64,000 nucleotides of DNA from Clostridium_AD sp050717545 (GCF_050717545.1 NZ_JBOITN010000019.1:1-64000), one strand, 5' to 3'; shown: positions 10,109-18,183, counted from the stretch's first letter. Notes: generated from the letters alone by a model not told the origin. Numbers and translations are program-made.

Positions 10109-10125
10109 AGATGAGGTGAGTTTTT

Positions 10126-12129
10126 GTGCTGGAGATTAATCAAGTATTTAATGATAAATATAAAATTATAAAAGTGATTGGTCAAGGTGGTATGGGTAGA
10201 GTATACCTTGCAGAGCATACATCCCTTAAAAATAATTGGGCCATTAAAGAAATGCTTTTTGATATTAATAGTCCTATTGATTTATTAGCTGAACCTAATA
10301 TATTAAAACAGTTAGATCATCCGTCCTTGCCTAGAATTGTAGATATCGTTGAAGAAAATGATACTATTTATATAATCATGGACTATGTAGATGGTGTTAG
10401 TTTAAAACAAGAACTTAAGGAGAAAAAAAAATTATCAGAAAAGAAAGTAGTGGATTTTGGAAAGCAACTTTGTGAGGTTTTTATTTATCTTCATAATCAT
10501 AAGCCTGCCCCTATTATATTTAGGGATATGAAGCCAGACAACGTAATGCTTACTAAAGATGGGAAATTAAAAGTTATAGATTTTGGTATAGCGAGAGAAT
10601 TTAAAGAGGGAAGTCAGCAGGATACAGTTTTAGGTTATACAAAGGGATATGCTGCGCCAGAACAACAAAATAAGGACACTCAATCGGATGGCAGAACAGA
10701 TATATACTCCTTAGGAGTGACTCTTTATCATCTTGTAACCGGTAAATCACCTTATGAACCTCCATATGATTTCACAAAGCTTAGAGAAGTAGATTCTTCA
10801 TTATCAGAGGGGCTAGAGTTTATAATTCGCAAATGTGTGCAACCTAACCCGGATGATAGATACCAAAATGCAGAAGAACTTTTATATGATTTTAATAATA
10901 TACACAAGCTTAATTCTACTTATAAAAGGGCTGTTAAAAAATATTATTTTAAGAAAATTGTTAGTGCTTTAGTATTTATTTCTTTTGTTATGTTAACTAC
11001 TTCAGGATTTAAAACAATGGCTAAGGAGAAGGAATCATTATATAGTTCTTTATTAGGGAACGGTATATCTTTAGTGAAACAACATAAAGTTAGCCAAGGG
11101 CTTTCTAGTTTGAAGCAGGCACAAGTAAAACTACCTAAAAGGGTAGACAGTTACAGAGAAATTGCAAGAACTTATTTTGTACAGCAAGAATATGACAAGT
11201 GTATAAGCTATGTGGAAGATGATTTATTTGCTTTGGGGGATAATTTCCAAAATGATGATCAAATTTTATATATTGTTGGTAGCGCATACTTTAATCAAAA
11301 TCAATATAATAAATCGTCATCTTATTTTAAAAAAGCATCAGAAATAAGTAATACAATAATAGCATACAAGAGGGATTTAGTGGTTAGTCTAGGAAAAGAA
11401 AATAAAATAGCAGAGGCAGAGAATATAATTAATGATATAAAAAGTAATAATGGTGAAGAAAGCACAATTCAATATGTGTTAGGGGAGATAAATACCATCA
11501 AAAAAGATTATCCACAGGCAGTTCTGAACTTTGAAAAAGCTATAAATTCCAAAGATAATGAAATAAAGCTTAAGGGATATAAGTCTATAGCAAAACTCTA
11601 TATTAACAATCCAGAGAGTTTCCCAAACTCTCTGGATAGAGAAATTGCAACTTTGGAGAGGGCCACTGGAGACCTCAAGGAACTAAACGATGCTGAACTA
11701 ATTGAGATGCAAGGAAAGGCCTATTTTAACAAAGCTATGTCGCAACCAGAAAATAAGGCACAATTTAAAGCAAATATGAATAAATCAATGAATTGCTTTC
11801 AAAATCTTATTGATATGGGATTTACTATGCCATATATTTACGTCAACATTGCTGATATATACAGTAATACTGGCGAGTACGCGAAAAGTGAAAAGGTACT
11901 TAAAGAAGTAATAAAGAATAATCGTGATTATCTGAGAGCATATGTTGAAATTACATTGCTATATGCAGCTATGGAGGATGACAATCCACTAGAAAAAAGA
12001 GATTATTCTAAAGTTATGGAAAATTATAATCTAGCATTAAAACATTCAAAGAATAAAGAAAAGGATCCACAATTAGCACCTTTAATAAATCTCATAAATC
12101 AACTTAAGGCTAATAAGTTAATAAAGTAG
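10126..12129 (+). CDS. Transmembrane Ser/Thr protein kinase with extracellular TPRs
   Basis: This 667-residue Hanks-type kinase starts at GTG 10126 after GATGAGGTGAG. It shows the glycine loop GQGGMGRVYLAEH (about 18-30), catalytic Lys in WAIKEM (near 40), FRDMKPDN (near 132, the RD catalytic loop with Phe in place of the usual His), DFGIAR (near 152) and GYAAPEQ (near 175). A transmembrane helix lies at about 276-297, and the C-terminal 370 residues are TPR-like helices (QGLSSLKQAQVKL, QYNKSSSYFKKA, DYPQAVLNFEKAI). It differs from PrkC/PknB by having TPRs instead of PASTA repeats, so it should sense a protein or assembly state rather than muropeptides. Targets are probably the FHA proteins and the small Thr-rich protein that follows. 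Confidence 0.9.
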   Translation: MLEINQVFNDKYKIIKVIGQGGMGRVYLAEHTSLKNNWAIKEMLFDINSPIDLLAEPNILKQLDHPSLPRIVDIVEENDTIYIIMDYVDGVSLKQELKEKKKLSEKKVVDFGKQLCEVFIYLHNHKPAPIIFRDMKPDNVMLTKDGKLKVIDFGIAREFKEGSQQDTVLGYTKGYAAPEQQNKDTQSDGRTDIYSLGVTLYHLVTGKSPYEPPYDFTKLREVDSSLSEGLEFIIRKCVQPNPDDRYQNAEELLYDFNNIHKLNSTYKRAVKKYYFKKIVSALVFISFVMLTTSGFKTMAKEKESLYSSLLGNGISLVKQHKVSQGLSSLKQAQVKLPKRVDSYREIARTYFVQQEYDKCISYVEDDLFALGDNFQNDDQILYIVGSAYFNQNQYNKSSSYFKKASEISNTIIAYKRDLVVSLGKENKIAEAENIINDIKSNNGEESTIQYVLGEINTIKKDYPQAVLNFEKAINSKDNEIKLKGYKSIAKLYINNPESFPNSLDREIATLERATGDLKELNDAELIEMQGKAYFNKAMSQPENKAQFKANMNKSMNCFQNLIDMGFTMPYIYVNIADIYSNTGEYAKSEKVLKEVIKNNRDYLRAYVEITLLYAAMEDDNPLEKRDYSKVMENYNLALKHSKNKEKDPQLAPLINLINQLKANKLIK

Positions 12130-12144
12130 AGGGGGAAATTAGAT

Positions 12145-12444
12145 TTGAGTACAGGTTTAATTATGGTTATAGTAGGCGTAATAGGAAGTTTTATATCTTT
12201 TATATACTTTTTAAGTACAAGTAAAAAAAATCAAGAACAAATTATTGAAAAATATAATGCTATGTCTGATATGACTGTAGTTGGTAGTACTGTAAGGGCT
12301 AGTAAAAGCGTTATTGGTAAAAAAAGTGCTTCTGATCAAAATGAAAAGGTTGTACTACAAACGGAATTTATGGATTTAGTAAAAAAGACAGAACTAATGA
12401 GTTCTGAAGTAGATGAAACGGTTATGGGCAATGATATAAAATAA
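12145..12444 (+). CDS. Small Thr-rich membrane protein, candidate kinase substrate
   Basis: A TTG start follows AGAGGGGGAAA. One N-terminal helix (about residues 4-23) is followed by a cytosolic tail of about 75 residues with many Thr and Ser next to acidic or hydrophobic residues (SDMTVVGSTV, LVKKTELM, VDETVMGND). It is the last gene of the operon, directly after the kinase. No family is recognised. The tail composition resembles FHA ligand peptides, so a docking or adaptor role is plausible but inferred. Confidence 0.6.
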   Translation: MSTGLIMVIVGVIGSFISFIYFLSTSKKNQEQIIEKYNAMSDMTVVGSTVRASKSVIGKKSASDQNEKVVLQTEFMDLVKKTELMSSEVDETVMGNDIK

Positions 12445-12518
12445 AATCATTTAGAGGCCCAATTATAGGCTGCTATTTATATAAACAGTATGCTCATATG
12501 ATACTTAAACATTATAAA

Positions 12519-12552
12519 AAAAGGCAGTGCCACCATCGGCACTGCCTTCTTA
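12519..12552. terminator. Bidirectional terminator between convergent operons
   Basis: AAGGCAGTGCC pairs with GGCACTGCCTT around an ACCATC loop. On the minus strand it is followed by a T-run, terminating the DUF2922 operon; on the plus strand the CTT tail is weaker, but it sits after the kinase operon. Confidence 0.85.
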
Positions 12553-12789
12553 CTAAGCTACTGCAACTGCACTAGTTTCAGTAGTAACTATTTTAGCATC
12601 TTTCTTGCCAGTTAAGCTACCATTTGCTGATGCAAAAATGTTGTTTGTTATGACTAAATCCATTAGGGCATTTACCTCAGCCTCGGTTACTGTTGGTACT
12701 CCAAACTCGTCAGCTCTAATGTCATCCACAGTTAAAGAAAAATATTTTCCTTCAATACTTGTTAAAAACCTCATCACTAAATTATGCAT
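12553..12789 (-). CDS. DUF2922 family protein
   Basis: This 78-residue protein starts at an ATG preceded by AAGGGGGAC. The pattern LVMRFLTSIEGKYFSLTVDDIRA, then VTEAEVNALMDLVITNNIF and a short polar tail, matches the DUF2922 family of small Firmicute proteins of unknown function. It lies downstream of a DUF1659 gene, the usual pairing. No signal or membrane segment is present. Confidence 0.85.
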   Translation of the reverse strand: MHNLVMRFLTSIEGKYFSLTVDDIRADEFGVPTVTEAEVNALMDLVITNNIFASANGSLTGKKDAKIVTTETSAVAVA

Positions 12790-12842
12790 ATTACTTGTCC
12801 CCCTTTAAATTCTTTAATGTTATTTAAGTTTTGATCAGTAAA

Positions 12843-13067
12843 TTAGTTAGAAGTTAAGCTATACTGATCTTGTCTATCAAGTCCGAATAGTGGAAAAGTT
12901 TTCATGTCTGAAATGAGCTTTCCTACTGCAAAGACGTCTTCATCCAATGCGTCAACTTTTATGTTGCTCATTGTTTTTGTAATAAATTTGTCCTTCCCAT
13001 TTTCATCAATACCTGTTTGCATTATAAGTTTTAATGCGCTTGCTACCTTTGTAGAAATAACTGCCAT
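12843..13067 (-). CDS. DUF1659 family protein
   Basis: I chose the ATG at 13067 (MAVISTKVASAL) because AGGAGGAATT lies directly upstream; the longer open frame beyond it has no such signal. The 74 residues, with QTGIDENGKDKF and an IKVDALDEDVFAVGKLI helix, match DUF1659, a small family of unknown function normally next to DUF2922. It is probably co-transcribed with the sigma-like gene upstream and DUF2922 downstream. Confidence 0.85.
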   Translation of the reverse strand: MAVISTKVASALKLIMQTGIDENGKDKFITKTMSNIKVDALDEDVFAVGKLISDMKTFPLFGLDRQDQYSLTSN

Positions 13068-13149
13068 TTTAATTCCTCCTTTTAATTTGTTTTCACTTAC
13101 TATATATGACTTATAAGTATTTTGTGCGGAGGTTCTTAAATATATTTTT

Positions 13150-13683
13150 TTACATGAGTGCTTTAAGTTTTCCAAGGGCTTTTTTCTTGATTCTTGAAAA
13201 GTAATGGTAGCTTTTCTCACTATCAGAGGCGATCTCTCCTAGTGATTGCCCTTTGATATAAAACCTTTCTAATATTGAACGTTCAAAAGGCTCAAGAGTT
13301 TCTAGAGAAAGATACAATTTTTTCACTTCCTCATATGCGATTACCTCGTCTTCTAAGGTGAATTCATAACTCTCAGCAGTATCAAAATCTAGCATATCAT
13401 TATTAGGAACTTCTCTAAAATGTTTTATCTCTCCTTTTAAGAGGGCTTTGTAGTTCATTTTTATAGCATTAATGCAATAGCCGTTGAAACTGTTGCTACC
13501 AAGCTTATACATTGCTATAGCTTTTAAAATGCTTAAATATCCATGCTGAACAAGATCTTCTAGGTCGTATCCTGGAATATGATACCTCGCAGCTTCTTTA
13601 TATACCAGGTAATTGAATTTTCCTATTATCTCCTGACAAGCTCCATCTTCGCTCATTTTCGCCTTTTTAACTAGTTTTTCCAT
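13150..13683 (-). CDS. Sigma-70 family RNA polymerase sigma factor (short, alternative)
   Basis: This 177-residue protein has a region-2-like segment (about 15-75: YLVYKEAARYHI, DLEDLVQHGYLSILKAI) and a region-4 helix-turn-helix (about 125-175: LETLEPFERSILERFYIKGQSLGEIA). There is no region 1 or 3, as in small alternative sigma factors. It sits upstream of the DUF1659/DUF2922 pair, a neighbourhood I recall from other clostridia. It may direct transcription of a small regulon including these genes. No anti-sigma gene was seen. Confidence 0.75.
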   Translation of the reverse strand: MEKLVKKAKMSEDGACQEIIGKFNYLVYKEAARYHIPGYDLEDLVQHGYLSILKAIAMYKLGSNSFNGYCINAIKMNYKALLKGEIKHFREVPNNDMLDFDTAESYEFTLEDEVIAYEEVKKLYLSLETLEPFERSILERFYIKGQSLGEIASDSEKSYHYFSRIKKKALGKLKALM

Positions 13684-13742
13684 AATAAAAACACCGCCTT
13701 ATTCAATTTTAAAAAAATAATATATTGAAAAATAATTTCCAT

Positions 13743-14759
13743 CTATAATTGGCCTAAGAGTCCTTTTTCTAAGAGATCAAAGTCATATGTTCTCTGCTCA
13801 TAATCACAGAAACTACCAGGTTTAACGGTTTTCGTAGACGAGCTTTTCTTGTTACTTGCCCACTGTTTTTGATATGCTATTACCTGCTGCACTGTACTTA
13901 TACCGTTACTTATCCAGCTATTTAGAATTTTTGAAATATAGTTTATGGTTTTGGCATTATTATCAACGGCTTCATTTATTGCCATAATAATAACGTTGGC
14001 ACTTACATGTTTTGTGAATTCTAATATTTTTTCATATACCAAAGGTGTGATAGCTTGTACATTTTCTTCAAATAATTTAATCACACCTTTTAACCCATCG
14101 CAATTAGTTGCACAAGGACCTTCTCCACTTTTAGATGCTACTTCTTCTTCTTCTTTATTTATTAGTTCTTGCTCTTTACTCATTACTTTTTCTTTATTAC
14201 TTCTTATTCTATTACTTGGTAGGGCATGGTAAGGGGCTTGTAAATCTCCAGTGAAAGGCGCATAGAGCAGGTAATCTCTACATAGCTCTAATGGTTCACT
14301 TTTTTCGCGATTATTATTATCTTGGACTTCATTATTTTCTTCTATAATGATATCCTGGAAAATTTTATCCACATCTAGTTTAGCAACTTTACATTTATCA
14401 TATAAAATTTTAAGAAATTTTTTATGTTTTACACAGGATAGTTCACGATTAACACATTTGATTGCGTTTACATTATTTGGTATATTGTATTTCATCCAAT
14501 TGAGCACCATAATCTCTTTTGTATCTGTGGAGTATAAGATTTTACCTAACTCACAGAATTTATTAAGTAACTTCTCTATAACTTCGTTGTTAAGACCTGT
14601 CTCTATTTGTATGATTCTACTAGATACCTCAAAAACACCACTTTGTCTTGTTTTTGAATTTGATATAAGATATAGATAAAAAAGTTTTTCTTCAGGTGTA
14701 AGTTCGAGTATAAATGTGTCACTCCAAAAATCGGTATAAATTTGTCTGTACTTAGCCAT
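13743..14759 (-). CDS. Phage-type replisome organiser with DnaD-like C-terminal domain
   Basis: The N-terminus (MAKYRQIYTDFWSD, LTPEEKLFYLYL, TRQSGVFEVS) is the winged-helix part of phage replisome organisers. A low-complexity acidic linker follows, then a DnaD-like C-terminal domain (about 230-310: KLFEENVQAITPLVYEKI, NAKTINYISKILNSW). Such proteins bind origin DNA and help load the helicase. It starts at an ATG after AAGGGGGAA. No helicase, integrase or structural phage genes are nearby, so this is either a domesticated phage gene or the only survivor of a prophage. Confidence 0.75.
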   Translation of the reverse strand: MAKYRQIYTDFWSDTFILELTPEEKLFYLYLISNSKTRQSGVFEVSSRIIQIETGLNNEVIEKLLNKFCELGKILYSTDTKEIMVLNWMKYNIPNNVNAIKCVNRELSCVKHKKFLKILYDKCKVAKLDVDKIFQDIIIEENNEVQDNNNREKSEPLELCRDYLLYAPFTGDLQAPYHALPSNRIRSNKEKVMSKEQELINKEEEEVASKSGEGPCATNCDGLKGVIKLFEENVQAITPLVYEKILEFTKHVSANVIIMAINEAVDNNAKTINYISKILNSWISNGISTVQQVIAYQKQWASNKKSSSTKTVKPGSFCDYEQRTYDFDLLEKGLLGQL

Positions 14760-15087
14760 TATATTTATTCCCCCTTGATATTGTTTGGAACATTAGTTCC
14801 ATTGTCTTGAAAGCAACTGAAATGTTAAAAAATATTCACTGTATTTTACAGTGAAAGTTTATTTCATAAATAGCTTAGTTCGTAAATGGTTTGTAACATG
14901 AAGAGATTGTGCAAAATAATCTACGTTATTAGTATTTTTATTATCTGGATAAAATATAAAAATTACTTAAATGGTTTATTTATACACAACTTCTTTAATT
15001 TAGTTTAATATTTTAAAAGCAACTTGTCAATAGTAAAACTAAATTTATTTATTTAAACGCAACATATAAAAATTACTAAAATAAAAA
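14760..15087. promoter_or_regulatory. Non-coding region with a perfect palindrome upstream of the DnaD-type gene
   Basis: No gene is seen in this 330-bp AT-rich stretch. At 14835-14855 TTCACTGTA-TTT-TACAGTGAA is a perfect 9-bp inverted repeat, and at 14792-14805 GGAAC-ATTA-GTTCC is a second. Both lie upstream of the minus-strand replication gene and could be operators. The string ATATAAAAATTACT recurs near 14955 and 15064. Confidence 0.4.
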
Positions 15088-15106
15088 ACTCCCCAATGTG
15101 GGGAGT
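15088..15106 (-). terminator. Rho-independent terminator
   Basis: ACTCCCC pairs with GGGGAGT around AATGT. Read on the minus strand it is followed by TTTTTTATTTT, immediately after the stop of the gene at 15108-15632. Confidence 0.85.
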
Positions 15107-15107
15107 C

Positions 15108-15632
15108 TTACATGATAAACTTATTTATGAAATCATCAACTACGTCAGTAATATCAAATTTATTGATGTTCTTAATATTTATTTTAACTTTTTCATTGCT
15201 GAAAATTAAATTTTTGTTTAATTCGGATTTTGTTTCAGCTTTTATTAGATACCCAGTAATATAAAGGTTATCTTTAGTGAAACTATGTAGGTATATACTT
15301 TTTTCATATAAATCTATAATAATGATATCAGACTCAATTACACCTATAACTTTTTTTACTTCTCCATTTAGAATAGTATATTTTTTTAACAGACCTAAAC
15401 TTCCATTGGGGGTATAGCCTTTATATATAAAATAACTATTTTCAACCTCATTGCTAAATCCATCAGAAATTATTAGATTTAGGTTATAATCAAATTTGTT
15501 TAAATAATCTTTACTATGTAAGTATGCTTCAATGTTATTACAATCCTTGAGTGCCTTAACAACTTTAAAATTAAAAAAATGTTTTTTTAAAAAATAAGAT
15601 TTTACCTCTTGCTGAACAATTTGTTCACTCAC
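15108..15632 (-). CDS. Hypothetical protein, 174 residues
   Basis: It starts at GTG 15632 (MSEQIVQQEV) after GGGGGCGAG. The protein is a single alpha/beta-looking domain with no signal peptide or membrane helix: YLKK-type basic N-terminus, then LNLIISDGF, VIGVIESDIIIIDLYEKSIYL and a C-terminal DVVDDFINKFIM helix. I recognise no family. It is monocistronic with its own terminator. Confidence 0.6.
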   Translation of the reverse strand: MSEQIVQQEVKSYFLKKHFFNFKVVKALKDCNNIEAYLHSKDYLNKFDYNLNLIISDGFSNEVENSYFIYKGYTPNGSLGLLKKYTILNGEVKKVIGVIESDIIIIDLYEKSIYLHSFTKDNLYITGYLIKAETKSELNKNLIFSNEKVKINIKNINKFDITDVVDDFINKFIM

Positions 15633-16128
15633 ATTAACTCGCCCCCAATGCTTATATTATGCAAATTTACAAATTATTCCTTTTATAAAATCGCATAAAT
15701 TATATCATATGTTTATAATAGTGTTTAATTTCCAATAAAGCACATGTTTTACAAGGTTAAGTATATGGTTTACATAAGTTTATGTCAAGTAATATCCATT
15801 AATATGGGTTAATTAGGTTAATTAAAAAATCGAGAAATTATAAAATATATGATGGAAACAAAAGAAATAATGAATTATATATTCAGGAATCATATTTTTC
15901 AACGAGAATTATAGAAGAAGAGTTGAATATAATAATAATTTGAGTTCAAGCACTTATAAAGGGGTGCTTTTGATTATAATAATTTTTTAATATGCTAGAC
16001 ATCTAAAAAAATAAACGGTTGAAATATTTGTCGATACTTGTAGCATAATAAATAAAGGATTATGACAGTATTACAAGAATGAATTAACTTAAATACAAGT
16101 TTAGTAGGACAAGCAAGTTTAGGGGGGC
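15633..16128 (+). repeat. Non-coding region; first copy of a duplicated leader
   Basis: From 15796 this matches the leader of the gene at 16705: CATTAATATGGGTTAATTA is shared with 16525-16543. A degenerate form of the hairpin seen at 16569-16600 follows (AGGAATCAT then T-run near 15885), then a GARAATTATAGAA-type string. The copy ends in TTTAGGGGGGCATG, equivalent to the ribosome binding site and start of the downstream gene. A small hairpin AAGCAC/GTGCTT with TTTT lies near 15955-15972. The first 160 bp hold nothing recognisable. Confidence 0.6.
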
Positions 16129-16353
16129 ATGGTGTCCACGTATGATATTACAAAACTTACACCAGGAAGTGTTTGTTTTACATCTAATGACTGGGCAGGA
16201 TATCCGACTCATACATTTGTATTTATGGGATGGGTTAATAGTGGGGATTACACTTATGCATATGTTGCAGATAACCAAGGAAATACAGTTCATGTACGAA
16301 GCATGCGTGCAACGTATTACACAGATGCATTCGCTTACTTTATGCATAATTAA
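16129..16353 (+). pseudogene. Truncated duplicate of the coiled-coil cell-wall protein (C-terminal part only)
   Basis: The 74 codons repeat the last 68 or so residues of the gene at 16705-18183, with conserved NDWAGYPTHTF, FMGWVNSG, YVADNQGN and TDAFAYFMHN. The signal peptide, coiled coil and the catalytic-looking Cys region are missing. An AGGGGGG site and ATG remain directly in front, so a short product could be made, but it would be cytosolic and lack the Cys. An internal deletion joining start to C-terminus after tandem duplication explains it best. Confidence 0.75.
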
Positions 16354-16704
16354 TTATGTTCGCATACCGGTTATGTACGAACTTACTTTCAAAGGAAAAA
16401 TTTTAATTATTAGTATAAAATGAGGTCCTACCGAACTGTTGGGAGCATAAGATCATATAGTAATTGGACATCCGGGTGCAAGTAAGTATGGAAAAATAGG
16501 TTTATGACAAAGTCTCTAGAGGATCATTAATATGGGTTAATTAAAAAAATATATTGCAAACAACAATAAAAGATGATTTCTGTATTAAGGAATCATCTTT
16601 TTGGACGATTATTATAGAATATGGCGAATATATATTTAGATTACATAATTAGTTTACCTTACTATAATTTAAAAAGGAATAAGAAACTTAGGGGGACATG
16701 ACAA
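16354..16704 (+). promoter_or_regulatory. Leader region with hairpin upstream of the coiled-coil cell-wall gene
   Basis: This region contains the second leader copy (from 16523) and a strong stem-loop at 16569-16600, AAAGATGATTTC paired with GGAATCATCTTT and followed by TT. It could be a transcription attenuator about 100 bases before the start, or a terminator for the truncated copy. The stretch 16422-16520 has no recognised function. I could not match a known riboswitch. Confidence 0.5.
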
Positions 16705-18183
16705 TTGAAAAAAAGAATAAAAACGAGGGTGGTAATAACAGCAGTAACGGCGGTCGCATTATTAAGTACAAGTGCATGGGTAATTGCAAGTAATACAATT
16801 ACGAGTAAAGCGGAAGAACTAGGAATAAATAATACATATCTTTCAGTTCAAAAAAATATAAGTACAGTAACGTCTGTACCACCTGTTACTAAAGAGACTA
16901 TCTTAGGTTCTAAAATTAAAAAAAAGACTATCTCAGAACCAGCAGTTACAGGAAATACACTAGTTAAAAAAGGAAAAACGTATACAATAGCTATAGCAAA
17001 AGCTAAAAAAGAAGAAATTGAAAGGAAAGCTGAAGAGGCGAGACTTGCAAAAATAGCTGCAGAAAAAGCGGCAAAAGCAGAAGTTGCCAGACTTGCAAAG
17101 GTTGAAGCAGATAAAGTAAAAGAAGAAGCAGAAAAAGTAAAAAAAGAAGCAGAGCTAGCAAAACAAGCCCAAGATGCTAAAATTGCAAAGGCGGCTGCGC
17201 AGAAAGCTAAACAAGAAGAAATTGATAGAATAGCTGCAGAGAGAGCAGATACTGCTAAGCAAGCACAGATAGCAGAAAAGTACAGGATAGCTAAAGCAGC
17301 ATCAGATAGAGCAGAACAAATAAAGGTAGATAAATTAGCTAAAGCAGAGGCGAGCAGGCTGGCTAAAGTAGAGGCAGATAGACTAGCTAAAATAGAAGTG
17401 GACAGGCTTGCAAAAGTAGAGGCAGATAGGCTTGTTAAAGTAGAGGAAGATAGATTAGCTAAAGTAGAGGCGGATAGAATTGCTAGAATAGAAACAGATA
17501 AAGTAGAGGAAGAAAGGCTTGAGAAGGCAGATCCTGCTACTTTAACCCCAGAGGAAATAGTAAAAAGAGATGCATATAGAGTTAAAAGAGTTGAATTAAA
17601 TAGATTAGCTCAAATAGAAAAAGATAGACTAGCTAAAGTAGAAGCTACAAAGCTTGCTAATGCAAACGCAGCAAGACTAGCTAAAATAGAATCAGATAAA
17701 ATCGCTAAAATAGAGGCAGCTAAAATTGTTGCAGCATATGGTGCAAATCAAACAGTTATTGAAGCCAGGTTTGCAAGCTATTTAAGACCAGCAGCTAATG
17801 TTAGAAGTGTATTAAGTAGGGCGGTGCAACTACATGGTGGAGATTACTCTAACAATTGTGTGTACTTTTCAAGCGAAGCAATGAGAAGGATAGGTATACC
17901 TGTGCCAACATGGACATGTAATACAAAGCAGTATTTAAGATATCTAGGATCACATGGATGGAGTAAGTCTTATGATATTAAAAAGCTTAGACCAGGAAGT
18001 ATTGCTTTTACAACTAATGACTGGGCAGGGTATCCAACTCATACATTTGCATTTATGGGATGGGTTAATAGTGGAAGCTATACTTTGGCATATGTTGCAG
18101 ATAACCAAGGGAATGATGTGCATGTGAGAAACATGGGTGCTACTGAGGCAACAGATGCTTTTGCTTACTTTATGCATAACTAG
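16705..18183 (+). CDS. Secreted coiled-coil protein with C-terminal NlpC/CHAP-like Cys-His domain
   Basis: The TTG start follows AGGGGGACATGACAA. Residues 1-30 are a signal peptide. Residues about 90-350 are a long Ala/Lys/Glu/Arg helix built from RLAKVEADR-type units (DNA unit about 24-27 bp), predicted to form a rod or coiled coil. Residues about 365-492 are globular: NNCVYFSSEAMRRIG places a Cys near 385, PTHTFAFMGW a His near 446, with PGSIAFTTNDWAG between. Cys-then-His after a PGS/D-x-F motif resembles NlpC/P60 or CHAP peptidoglycan hydrolases, but the family match is uncertain. The helix may pin the enzyme to the wall or a partner. Monocistronic, with its own terminator. Confidence 0.75.
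   Translation: MKKRIKTRVVITAVTAVALLSTSAWVIASNTITSKAEELGINNTYLSVQKNISTVTSVPPVTKETILGSKIKKKTISEPAVTGNTLVKKGKTYTIAIAKAKKEEIERKAEEARLAKIAAEKAAKAEVARLAKVEADKVKEEAEKVKKEAELAKQAQDAKIAKAAAQKAKQEEIDRIAAERADTAKQAQIAEKYRIAKAASDRAEQIKVDKLAKAEASRLAKVEADRLAKIEVDRLAKVEADRLVKVEEDRLAKVEADRIARIETDKVEEERLEKADPATLTPEEIVKRDAYRVKRVELNRLAQIEKDRLAKVEATKLANANAARLAKIESDKIAKIEAAKIVAAYGANQTVIEARFASYLRPAANVRSVLSRAVQLHGGDYSNNCVYFSSEAMRRIGIPVPTWTCNTKQYLRYLGSHGWSKSYDIKKLRPGSIAFTTNDWAGYPTHTFAFMGWVNSGSYTLAYVADNQGNDVHVRNMGATEATDAFAYFMHN

Noticed and set aside
1632..12444. Type VI or type VII secretion system, because of kinase, phosphatase and FHA genes
   Set aside because: No VgrG/Hcp, TssB/C, EssC/FtsK-like ATPase or WXG100 proteins are present; the transporter is an ABC-2/ABCG type.
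13743..14759. Intact prophage around the replisome organiser
   Set aside because: No integrase, terminase, capsid, tail or lysis genes flank it; only this one phage-type gene is seen.
16354..16704. c-di-AMP (ydaO) or c-di-GMP riboswitch upstream of the wall-hydrolase-like gene
   Set aside because: I could not find the conserved core sequences; only a simple hairpin is visible.
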